DNA from: Litoditis marina
Lineage: Eukaryota; Nematoda; Chromadorea; Rhabditida; Rhabditidae
Length of the DNA stretch: 64,000 nt
Direction: 5' to 3'
Assembly (NCBI GenBank): GCA_964036275.1
Contig: OZ038437.1
Span: forward strand, 16,896,090 to 16,960,089
In this document: positions 11,965 to 24,500 of the stretch, piece by piece
Layout: every line of letters begins with the position of its first letter
How positions within the stretch are numbered: the stretch's first letter is position 1
The notes under the pieces: generated by a model
Told to the model about the DNA's origin: nothing
Database searches by the model: none
What the model saw: the letters and a program-made list of their open reading frames with translations, nothing else
Position numbers and translations under genes: made by a program

Positions 11965-13873
11965 TTGGCCCATGTTCAAGTTTGCGATGCCATGGCGTCG
12001 CAAAAAATCACGTTTTCCCACGTGAAAAGTCGGATGACTCCAAATTCGATTGAAATAGCTTCTAATCGTATGTTAGCTGAATATTTAACTCTTTCAAATG
12101 TAATTTTCGGAAAGGTTGACATTTTGGCCCATGTTCAAGTTTGCGACGCCATGGCGTCGCAAAAAATCACGTTTTTCCACGTGAAAAGTAGGATGACTCC
12201 AAATTCGATTGAAGTAGCTTCTAATCGTATGTGAGCTGAATATTCAACTCTTTCAAATGTAATTTTCGAAAAGGTTGACATTTTGGCCCATGTTCAAGTT
12301 TGCGACGCCATGGCGTCGCAAAAAATCACGTTTTCCCACGTGAAAAGTCGGATGACTCCAAATTCGATTGAAATAGCTTCTAATCGTATGTTAGCTGAAT
12401 ATTTAACTCTTTCAAATGTAATTTTCGAAAAGGTTGACATTTTGGCCCATGTTCAAGTTTGCGACGCCATGGCGTCGCAAAAAATCACGTTTTTCCCCGT
12501 GAAAAGTCGGATGACTCCAAATTCGATTTAATTAGCTTCTGATCGTATGTGAGCTGAACATTCAACTCTTTCAAACGTAATTTTCGAAAAGGTTGACATT
12601 TTGGCCCATGTTCAAGTTTGCGACGCCATTGCGTCGCAAAAAATCACGTTTTTCCACGTGAAAAGTAGGATGACTCCAAATTCGATTGAAATAGCTTCTA
12701 ATCGTATAAGAGCTGAACATTCAACTTTTTCAAACGTAATTTTCGAAAAGGTTGACATTTTGGCCCATGTTCAAGTTTGCGACGCCATTGCGTCGCAAAA
12801 AATCACGTTTTTCCACGTGAAAAGTCGGATGACTCCAAATTCGATTGAAATAGCTTCTAATTGTATGTGAGCTGAACATTCAACTCTTTCAAACGTAATT
12901 TTCGAAAAGGTTGACATTTTGGCCCATGTTCAAGTTTGCGACGCCATTGCGTCGCAAAAAATCACGTTTTTCCACGTGAAAAGTAGGATGACTCCAAATT
13001 CGATTGAAATAGCTTCTAATCGTATAAGAGCTGAACATTCAACTTTTTCAAACGTAATTTTCGAAAAGGTTGACATTTTGGCCCATGTTCAAGTTTGCGA
13101 CGCCATGGCGTCGCAAAAAATCACGTTTTTCCACGTGAAAAGTAGGATGACTCCAAATTCGATTGAAATAGCTTCTAATCGTATGTGAGCTGAATATTCA
13201 ACTCTTTCAAATGTAATTTTCGAAAAGGTTGACATTTTGGCCCATGTTCAAGTTTGCGACGCCATGGCGTCGCAAAAAATCACGTTTTTCCACGTGAAAA
13301 GTCGGATGACTCCGAATTCGATTGAAATAGCTTATAATCGTATGTGAGCTGAACATTCAACTCTTTCAAACGTAATTTTCAAAAAGGTTGACATTTTGGC
13401 CCATGTTCAAGTTTGCGATGCCATGGCGTCGCAAAAAATCACGTTTTTCCACGTGAAAAGTAGGATGACTCCAAATTCGATTGAAATAGCTTCTTATCGT
13501 ATGTGAGCTGAATATTCAACTCTTTCAAATGTAATTTTCGAAAAGGTTGACATTTTGGCCCATGTTCAAGTTTGCGACGCCATGGCGTCGCAAAAAATCA
13601 CGTTTTTCCACGTGAAAAGTCGGATGACTCCAAATTCGATTTAAATAGCTTCTAATCGTATGTGAGCTGAATATTTAACTCTTTCAAATGTGATTTTCGG
13701 GAAGGTTGAAATTTTGGCCCATGTTCAAGTTTGCGACGCCATGGCGTCGAAAAAAAACCACGTTTTTCCACGTGAAAAGTCGGATGACTCCAAATTCGAT
13801 TGAAATAGCTTCTAATCGTATGTGAGCTGAACATTCAACTCTTTCAAACGTAATTTTCAAAAAGGTTGACATT
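11965..13873 (+). repeat. 12-monomer unit, copy 2 of tandem duplication
   Basis: Second copy of the 1909-bp unit at constant offset with respect to the first. Differences are few by eye, implying a recent unequal exchange. At the junction near 11965 the monomer switches to GCGATGCCATGG with TTTTCAAAAAGG upstream, probably marking the crossover region. Confidence 0.87.
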
Positions 13874-16800
13874 TTGGCCCATGTTCAAGTTTGCGATGCC
13901 ATGGCGTCGCAAAAAATCACGTTTTTCCACGTGAAAAGTAGGATGACTCCAAATTCGATTGAAATAGCTTCTAATCGTATGTTAGCTGAATATTTAACTC
14001 TTTCAAATGTAATTTTCGGAAAGGTTGACATTTTGGCCCATGTTCAAGTTTGTGACGCCATGGCGTCGAAAAAAAACCACGTTTTTCCACGTGAAAAGTC
14101 GGATGACTCCAAATTCGATTGAAATAGCTTCTAATCGTATGTGAGCTGAACATTCAACTCTTTCAAACGTAATTTTCAAAAAGGTTGACATTTTGGCCCA
14201 TGTTCAAGTTTGCGATGCCATGGCGTCGCAAAAAATCACGTTTTTCCACGTGAAAAGTCGGATGACTCCAAATTCGATTTAAATAGCTTCTAATCGTATG
14301 TGAGCTGAATATTTAACTCTTTCAAATGTGATTTTCGGGAAGGTTGAAATTTTGGCCCATGTTCAAGTTTGCGACGCCATGGCGTCGAAAAAAAACCACG
14401 TTTTTCCACGTGAAAAGTCGGATGACTCCAAATTCGATTGAAATAGCTTCTAATCGTATGTGAGCTGAACATTCAACTCTTTCAAACGTAATTTTCAAAA
14501 AGGTTGACATTTTGGCCCATGTTCAAGTTTGCGATGCCATGGCGTCGCAAAAAATCACGTTTTTCCACGTGAAAAGTAGGATGACTCCAAATTCGATTGA
14601 AATAGCTTCTAATCGTATGTGAGCTGAATATTTAACTCTTTCAAATGTGATTTTCGGGAAGGTTGAAATTTTGGCCCATGTTCAAGTTTGCGACGCCATG
14701 GCGTCGAAAAAAAACCACGTTTTTCCACGTGAAAAGTCGGATGACTCCAAATTCGATTGAAATAGCTTCTAATCGTATGTGAGCTGAACATTCAACTCTT
14801 TCAAACGTAATTTTCGAAAAGGTTGACATTTTGGCCCATGTTCAAGTTTGCGACGCCATGGCGTCGCAAAAAATCACGTTTTCCCACGTGAAAAGTTGGA
14901 TGACTCCAAATTCGATTGAAATAGCTTCTAATCGTATGTTAGCTGAATATTTAACTCTTTCAAATGTAATTTTCGGAAAGGTTGACATTTTGGCCCATGT
15001 TCAAGTTTGTGACGCCATGGCGTCGAAAAAAAACCACGTTTTTCCACGTGAAAAGTCGGATGACTCCAAATTCGATTGAAATAGCTTCTAATCGTATGTG
15101 AGCTGAACATTCAACTCTTTCAAACGTAATTTTCGAAAAGGTTGACATTTTGGCCCATGTTCAAGTTTGCGACGCCATGGCGTCGCAAAAAATCACGTTT
15201 TCCCACGTGAAAAGTCGGATGACTCCAAATTCGATTGAAATAGCTTCTAATCGTATGTTAGCTGAATATTTAACTCTTTCAAATGTAATTTTCGGAAAGG
15301 TTGACATTTTGGCCCATGTTCAAGTTTGTGACGCCATGGCGTCGAAAAAAACCACGTTTTTCCACGTGAAAAGTCGGATGACTCCAAATTCGATTGAAAT
15401 AGCTTCTAATCGTATGTGAGCTGAACATTCAACTCTTTCAAACGTAATTTTCGAAAAGGTTGACATTTTGGCCCATGTTCAAGTTTGCGACGCCATGGCG
15501 TCGCAAAAAATCACGTTTTCCCACGTGAAAAGTCGGATGACTCCAAATTCGATTGAAATAGCTTCTAATCGTATGTTAGCTGAATATTTAACTCTTTCAA
15601 ATGTAATTTTCGGAAAGGTTGACATTTTGGCCCATGTTCAAGTTTGCGACGCCATGGCGTCGCAAAAAATCACGTTTTCCCACGTGAAAAGTCGGATGAC
15701 TCCAAATTCGATTGAAATAGCTTCTAATCGTATGTTAGCTGAATATTTAACTCTTTCAAATGTAATTTTCGGAAAGGTTGACATTTTGGCCCATGTTCAA
15801 GTTTGTGACGCCATGGCGTCGAAAAAAACCACGTTTTTCCACGTGAAAAGTCGGATGACTCCAAATTCGATTGAAATAGCTTCTAATCGTATGTGAGCTG
15901 AACATTCAACTCTTTCAAACGTAATTTTCGAAAAGGTTGACATTTTGGCCCATGTTCAAGTTTGCGACGCCATGGCGTCGCAAAAAATCACGTTTTCCCA
16001 CGTGAAAAGTCGGATGACTCCAAATTCGATTGAAATAGCTTCTAATCGTATGTTAGCTGAATATTTAACTCTTTCAAATGTAATTTTCGGAAAGGTTGAC
16101 ATTTTGGCCCATGTTCAAGTTTGTGACGCCATGGCGTCGAAAAAAACCACGTTTTTCCACGTGAAAAGTCGGATGACTCCAAATTCGATTGAAATAGCTT
16201 CTAATCGTATGTGAGCTGAACATTCAACTCTTTCAAACGTAATTTTCGAAAAGGTTGACATTTTGGCCCATGTTCAAGTTTGCGACGCCATGGCGTCGCA
16301 AAAAATCACGTTTTCCCACGTGAAAAGTCGGATGACTCCAAATTCGATTGAAATAGCTTCTAATCGTATGTTAGCTGAATATTTAACTCTTTCAAATGTA
16401 ATTTTCGGAAAGGTTGACATTTTGGCCCATGTTCAAGTTTGTGACGCCATGGCGTCGAAAAAAACCACGTTTTTCCACGTGAAAAGTCGGATGACTCCAA
16501 ATTCGATTGAAATAGCTTCTAATCGTATGTGAGCTGAACATTCAACTCTTTCAAACGTAATTTTCGAAAAGGTTGACATTTTGGCCCATGTTCAAGTTTG
16601 CGACGCCATGGCGTCGCAAAAAATCACGTTTTCCCACGTGAAAAGTCGGATGACTCCAAATTCGATTGAAATAGCTTCTAATCGTATGTTAGCTGAATAT
16701 TTAACTCTTTCAAATGTAATTTTCGGAAAGGTTGACATTTTGGCCCATGTTCAAGTTTGTGACGCCATGGCGTCGAAAAAAACCACGTTTTTCCACGTGA

Positions 16801-18440
16801 AAAGTCGGATGACTCCAAATTCGATTGAAATAGCTTCTAATCGTATGTGAGCTGAACATTCAACTCTTTCAAACGTAATTTTCGAAAAGGTTGACATTTT
16901 GGCCCATGTTCAAGTTTGCGACGCCATGGCGTCGCAAAAAATCACGTTTTCCCACGTGAAAAGTCGGATGACTCCAAATTCGATTGAAATAGCTTCTAAT
17001 CGTATGTTAGCTGAATATTTAACTCTTTCAAATGTAATTTTCGGAAAGGTTGACATTTTGGCCCATGTTCAAGTTTGTGACGCCATGGCGTCGAAAAAAA
17101 CCACGTTTTTCCACGTGAAAAGTCGGATGACTCCAAATTCGATTGAAATAGCTTCTAATCGTATGTGAGCTGAACATTCAACTCTTTCAAACGTAATTTT
17201 CGAAAAGGTTGACATTTTGGCCCATGTTCAAGTTTGCGACGCCATGGCGTCGCAAAAAATCACGTTTTCCCACGTGAAAAGTCGGATGACTCCAAATTCG
17301 ATTGAAATAGCTTCTAATCGTATGTTAGCTGAATATTTAACTCTTTCAAATGTAATTTTCGGAAAGGTTGACATTTTGGCCCATGTTCAAGTTTGTGACG
17401 CCATGGCGTCGAAAAAAACCACGTTTTTCCACGTGAAAAGTCGGATGACTCCAAATTCGATTGAAATAGCTTCTAATCGTATGTGAGCTGAACATTCAAC
17501 TCTTTCAAACGTAATTTTCGAAAAGGTTGACATTTTGGCCCATGTTCAAGTTTGCGACGCCATGGCGTCGCAAAAAATCACGTTTTCCCACGTGAAAAGT
17601 CGGATGACTCCAAATTCGATTGAAATAGCTTCTAATCGTATGTTAGCTGAATATTTAACTCTTTCAAATGTAATTTTCGGAAAGGTTGACATTTTGGCCC
17701 ATGTTCAAGTTTGTGACGCCATGGCGTCGAAAAAAACCACGTTTTTCCACGTGAAAAGTCGGATGACTCCAAATTCGATTGAAATAGCTTCTAATCGTAT
17801 GTGAGCTGAACATTCAACTCTTTCAAACGTAATTTTCGAAAAGGTTGACATTTTGGCCCATGTTCAAGTTTGCGACGCCATGGCGTCGCAAAAAATCACG
17901 TTTTCCCACGTGAAAAGTCGGATGACTCCAAATTCGATTGAAATAGCTTCTAATCGTATGTTAGCTGAATATTTAACTCTTTCAAATGTAATTTTCGGAA
18001 AGGTTGACATTTTGGCCCATGTTCAAGTTTGTGACGCCATGGCGTCGAAAAAAACCACGTTTTTCCACGTGAAAAGTCGGATGACTCCAAATTCGATTGA
18101 AATAGCTTCTAATCGTATGTGAGCTGAACATTCAACTCTTTCAAACGTAATTTTCGAAAAGGTTGACATTTTGGCCCATGTTCAAGTTTGCGACGCCATG
18201 GCGTCGCAAAAAATCACGTTTTCCCACGTGAAAAGTCGGATGACTCCAAATTCGATTGAAATAGCTTCTAATCGTATGTTAGCTGAATATTTAACTCTTT
18301 CAAATGTAATTTTCGGAAAGGTTGACATTTTGGCCCATGTTCAAGTTTGCGACGCCATGGCGTCGCAAAAAATCACGTTTTTCCACGTGAAAAGTAGGAT
18401 GACTCCAAATTCGATTGAAGTAGCTTCTAATCGTATGTGA
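13874..18440 (+). repeat. Second dimer array (319-bp then 318-bp units)
   Basis: Begins with 319-bp E/A dimers (13874-14830) and continues as 318-bp A/B dimers beginning near 14831, 15150, 15468, 15945, 16263, 16581, 16899, 17217, 17535, 17853 and 18171. 14831-15850 matches 7192-8211 at an offset of 7639 bp, including the GAAAAGTTGG variant. After the fold-back insertion the offset changes to 7479 bp. The last eight units look near-identical. The stretch is satellite only. Confidence 0.87.
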
Positions 18441-21400
18441 GCTGAATATTCAACTCTTTCAAATGTAATTTTCGAAAAGGTTGACATTTTGGCCCATGTT
18501 CAAGTTTGCGACGCCATGGCGTCGCAAAAAATCACGTTTTTCCACGTGAAAAGTCGGATGACTCCAAATTCGATTGAAATAGCTTCTAATCGTATGTGAG
18601 CTGAACATTCAACTCTTTCAAACGTAATTTTCAAAAAGGTTGACATTTTGGCCCATGTTCAAGTTTGCGACGCCATGGCGTCGCAAAAAATCACGTTTTT
18701 CCAGGTGAAAAGTCGGATGACTCCAAATTCGATTTAAATAGCTTCTAATCGTATGTGAGCTGAATATTTAACTCTTTCAAATGTGATTTTCGGGAAGGTT
18801 GAAATTTTGGCCCATGTTCAAGTTTGCGACGCCATGGCGTCGCAAAAAATCACGTTTTTCCACGTGAAAAGTCGGATGACTCCAAATTCGATTGAAATAG
18901 CTTCTTCGTATGTGAGCTGAACATTCAACTCTTTCAAACGTAATTTTCGAAAAGGTTGACATTTTGGCCCATGTTCAAGTTTGCGACGCCATGGCGTCGC
19001 AAAAAATCACGTTTTTCCACGTGAAAAGTCGGATGACTCCAAATTCGATTGAAATAGCTTCTAATCGTATGTGAGCTGAACATTCAACTCTTTCAAACGT
19101 AATTTTCAAAAAGGTTGACATTTTGGCCCATGTTCAAGTTTGCGATGCCATGGCGTCGCAAAAAATCACGTTTTTCCACGTGAAAAGTCGGATGACTTCA
19201 AATTCGATTGAAATAGCTTCTAATCGTATGTTAGCTGAATATTTAACTCTTTCAAATGTAATTTTCGGAAAGGTTGACATTTTGGCCCATGTTCAAGTTT
19301 GCGACGCCATGGCGTCGCAAAAAATCACGTTTTTCCACGTGAAAAGTAGGATGACTCCAAATTCGATTGAAATAGCTTCTAATCGTATGTGAGCTGAATA
19401 TTCAACTCTTTCAAATGTAATTTTCGGAAAGGTTGACATTTTGGCCCATGTTCAAGTTTGCGACGCCATGGCGTCGCAAAAAATCACGTTTTTCCACGTG
19501 AAAAGTCGGATGACTCCAAATTCGATTAAAATAGCTTCTAATCGTATGTGAGCTGAATATTCAACTCTTTCAAATGTATTTTTCGAAAAGGTTGACATTT
19601 TGGCCCATGTTCAAGTTTGCGACGCCATGGCGTCGCAAAAAATCACGTTTTTCCACGTGAAAAGTCGGATGACTCCAAATTCGATTGAAATAGCTTCTCA
19701 TCGTATGTGAGCTGAACATTCAACTCTTTCAAACGTAATTTTCGAAAAGGTTGACATTTTGGCCCATGTTCAAGTTTGCGACGCCATGGCGTCGCAAAAA
19801 ATCACGTTTTTCCACGTGAAAAGTCGGATGACTCCAAATTCGATTTAAATAGCTTCTAATCGTATGTGAGCTGAACATTCAACTCTTTCAAACGTAATTT
19901 TCGAAAAGGTTGACATTTTGGCCCATGTTCAAGTTTGCGACGCCATGGCGTCGCAAAAAATCACGTTTTTCCACGTGAAAAGTCGGATGACTCCAAACTC
20001 GATTTAAATAGCTTCTAATCGTATGTGAGCTGAACATTCAACTCTTTCAAACGTAATTTTCGAAAAGGTTGACATTTTGGCCCATGTTCAAGTTTGCGAC
20101 GCCATGGCGTCCCAAAAAATCACGTTTTTCCACGTGAAAAGTCGGATGACTCCAAATTCGATTTAAATAGCTTCTAATCGTATGTGAGCTGAACATTCAA
20201 CTCTTTCAAACGTAATTTTCAAAAAGGTTGACATTTTGGCCCATGTTCAAGTTTGCGACGCCATGGCGTCGCAAAAAATCACGTTTTTCCAGGTGAAAAG
20301 TCGGATGACTCCAAATTCGATTTAAATAGCTTCTAATCGTATGTGAGCTGAATATTTAACTCTTTCAAATGTGATTTTCGGGAAGGTTGAAATTTTGGCC
20401 CATGTTCAAGTTTGCGACGCCATGGCGTCGCAAAAAATCACGTTTTTCCACGTGAAAAGTCGGATGACTCCAAATTCGATTGAAATAGCTTCTTCGTATG
20501 TGAGCTGAACATTCAACTCTTTCAAACGTAATTTTCAAAAAGGTTGACATTTTGGCCCATGTTCAAGTTTGCGACGCCATGGCGTCGCAAAAAATCACGT
20601 TTTTCCAGGTGAAAAGTCGGATGACTCCAAATTCGATTGAAATAGCTTCTTCGTATGTGAGCTGAACATTCAACTCTTTCAAACGTAATTTTCGAAAAGG
20701 TTGACATTTTGGCCCATGTTCAAGTTTGCGACGCCATGGCGTCGCAAAAAATCACGTTTTTCCACGTGAAAAGTCGGATGACTCCAAATTCGATTGAAAT
20801 AGCTTCTAATCGTATGTGAGCTGAATATTCAACTCTTTCAAATGTAATTTTCGGAAAGGTTGACATTTTGGCCCATGTTCAAGTTTGCGACGCCATGGCG
20901 TCGCAAAAAATCACGTTTTTCCACGTGAAAAGTCGGATGACTCCAAATTCGATTAAAATAGCTTCTAATCGTATGTGAGCTGAATATTCAACTCTTTCAA
21001 ATGTATTTTTCGAAAAGGTTGACATTTTGGCCCATGTTCAAGTTTGCGACGCCATGGCGTCGCAAAAAATCACGTTTTTCCACGTGAAAAGTCGGATGAC
21101 TCCAAATTCGATTGAAATAGCTTCTTATCGTATGTGAGCTGAACATTCAACTCTTTCAAACGTAATTTTCGAAAAGGTTGACATTTTGGCCCATGTTCAA
21201 GTTTGCGACGCCATGGCGTCGCAAAAAATCACGTTTTTCCACGTGAAAAGTCGGATGACTCCAAATTCGATTTAAATAGCTTCTAATCGTATGTGAGCTG
21301 AACATTCAACTCTTTCAAACGTAATTTTCGAAAAGGTTGACATTTTGGCCCATGTTCAAGTTTGCGACGCCATGGCGTCGCAAAAAATCACGTTTTTCCA

Positions 21401-24400
21401 CGTGAAAAGTCGGATGACTCCAAACTCGATTTAAATAGCTTCTAATCGTATGTGAGCTGAACATTCAACTCTTTCAAACGTAATTTTCGAAAAGGTTGAC
21501 ATTTTGGCCCATGTTCAAGTTTGCGACGCCATGGCGTCCCAAAAAATCACGTTTTTCCACGTGAAAAGTCGGATGACTCCAAATTCGATTTAAATAGCTT
21601 CTAATCGTATGTGAGCTGAACATTCAACTCTTTCAAACGTAATTTTCAAAAAGGTTGACATTTTGGCCCATGTTCAAGTTTGCGACGCCATGGCGTCGCA
21701 AAAAATCACGTTTTTCCAGGTGAAAAGTCGGATGACTCCAAATTCGATTTAAATAGCTTCTAATCGTATGTGAGCTGAATATTTAACTCTTTCAAATGTG
21801 ATTTTCGGGAAGGTTGAAATTTTGGCCCATGTTCAAGTTTGCGACGCCATGGCGTCGCAAAAAATCACGTTTTTCCACGTGAAAAGTCGGATGACTCCAA
21901 ATTCGATTGAAATAGCTTCTTCGTATGTGAGCTGAACATTCAACTCTTTCAAACGTAATTTTCGAAAAGGTTGACATTTTGGCCCATGTTCAAGTTTGCG
22001 ACGCCATGGCGTCGCAAAAAATCACGTTTTTCCACGTGAAAAGTCGGATGACTCCAAATTCGATTGAAATAGCTTCTAATCGTATGTGAGCTGAACATTC
22101 AACTCTTTCAAACGTAATTTTCAAAAAGGTTGACATTTTGGCCCATGTTCAAGTTTGCGATGCCATGGCGTCGCAAAAAATCACGTTTTTCCACGTGAAA
22201 AGTCGGATGACTTCAAATTCGATTGAAATAGCTTCTAATCGTATGTTAGCTGAATATTTAACTCTTTCAAATGTAATTTTCGGAAAGGTTGACATTTTGG
22301 CCCATGTTCAAGTTTGCGACGCCATGGCGTCGCAAAAAATCACGTTTTTCCACGTGAAAAGTAGGATGACTCCAAATTCGATTGAAATAGCTTCTAATCG
22401 TATGTGAGCTGAATATTCAACTCTTTCAAATGTAATTTTCGGAAAGGTTGACATTTTGGCCCATGTTCAAGTTTGCGACGCCATGGCGTCGCAAAAAATC
22501 ACGTTTTTCCACGTGAAAAGTCGGATGACTCCAAATTCGATTAAAATAGCTTCTAATCGTATGTGAGCTGAATATTCAACTCTTTCAAATGTATTTTTCG
22601 AAAAGGTTGACATTTTGGCCCATGTTCAAGTTTGCGACGCCATGGCGTCGCAAAAAATCACGTTTTTCCACGTGAAAAGTCGGATGACTCCAAATTCGAT
22701 TGAAATAGCTTCTTATCGTATGTGAGCTGAACATTCAACTCTTTCAAACGTAATTTTCGAAAAGGTTGACATTTTGGCCCATGTTCAAGTTTGCGACGCC
22801 ATGGCGTCGCAAAAAATCACGTTTTTCCACGTGAAAAGTAGGATGACTCCAAATTCGATTGAAATAGCTTCTAATCGTATGTGAGCTGAATATTCAACTC
22901 TTTCAAATGTAATTTTCGGAAAGGTTGACATTTTGGCCCATGTTCAAGTTTGCGACGCCATGGCGTCGCAAAAAATCACGTTTTTCCACGTGAAAAGTCG
23001 GATGACTCCAAATTCGATTAAAATAGCTTCTAATCGTATGTGAGCTGAATATTCAACTCTTTCAAATGTATTTTTCGAAAAGGTTGACATTTTGGCCCAT
23101 GTTCAAGTTTGCGACGCCATGGCGTCGCAAAAAATCACGTTTTTCCACGTGAAAAGTCGGATGACTCCAAATTCGATTGAAATAGCTTCTTATCGTATGT
23201 GAGCTGAACATTCAACTCTTTCAAACGTAATTTTCGAAAAGGTTGACATTTTGGCCCATGTTCAAGTTTGCGACGCCATGGCGTCGCAAAAAATCACGTT
23301 TTTCCACGTGAAAAGTCGGATGACTCCAAATTCGATTTAAATAGCTTCTAATCGTATGTGAGCTGAACATTCAACTCTTTCAAACGTAATTTTCGAAAAG
23401 GTTGACATTTTGGCCCATGTTCAAGTTTGCGACGCCATGGCGTCGCAAAAAATCACGTTTTTCCACGTGAAAAGTCGGATGACTCCAAACTCGATTTAAA
23501 TAGCTTCTAATCGTATGTGAGCTGAACATTCAACTCTTTCAAACGTAATTTTCGAAAAGGTTGACATTTTGGCCCATGTTCAAGTTTGCGACGCCATGGC
23601 GTCCCAAAAAATCACGTTTTTCCACGTGAAAAGTCGGATGACTCCAAATTCGATTTAAATAGCTTCTAATCGTATGTGAGCTGAACATTCAACTCTTTCA
23701 AACGTAATTTTCGAAAAGGTTGACATTTTGGCCCATGTTCAAGTTTGCGACGCCATGGCGTCGCAAAAAATCACGTTTTTCCACGTGAAAAGTCGGATGA
23801 CTCCAAATTCGATTTAAATAGCTTCTAATCGTATGTGAGCTGAACATTCAACTCTTTCAAACGTAATTTTCGAAAAGGTTGCCATTTTGGCTCATGTCCA
23901 AGTTTGCGACGCCATGGCGTCGCAAAAAATCACGTTTTTCCACGTGAAAAGTCGGATGACTCCAAATTCGATTGAAATAGCTTCTAATCGTATGTGAGCT
24001 GAATATTCAACTCTTTCAAATGTAATTTTCGAAAAGGTTGACATTTTGGCCCATGTTCAAGTTTGCGACGCCATGGCGTCGCAAAAAATCACGTTTTTCC
24101 ACGTGAAAAGTCGGATGACTCCGAATTCGATTGAAATAGCTTCTAATCGTATGTGAGCTGAATATTCAACTCTTTCAAATGTAATTTTCGAAAAGGTTGA
24201 CATTTTGGCCCATGTTCAAGTTTGCGACGCCATGGCGTCGCAAAAAATCACGTTTTTCCACGTGAAAAGTCGGATGACTCCGAATTCGATTGAAGTAGCT
24301 TCTAATCGTATGTGAGCTGAATATTCAACTCTTTCAAATGTAATTTTCGAAAAGGTTGACATTTTGGCCCATGTTCAAGTTTGCGACGCCATGGCGTCGC

Positions 24401-24500
24401 AAAAAATCACGTTTTTCCACGTGAAAAGTCGGATGACTCCAAATTCGATTGAAATAGCTTCTAATCGTATGTGAGCTGAACATTCAACTCTTTCAAACGT
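18441..24500 (+). repeat. Nested duplications with shortened monomers
   Basis: Monomers with a 2-bp deletion (CTTCTTCGTATG instead of CTTCTAATCGTATG) occur near 18902, 20491, 20647 and 21917. The region around 18441-19800 is repeated at about 21456-22815, offset 3015 bp (19 monomers minus 6 bp). A second marker, CCAAACTCGATTT, occurs near 19994, 21421 and 23487, at spacings of 1427 and 2066 bp, showing overlapping duplications rather than one clean HOR. No unique sequence is seen. Confidence 0.78.
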
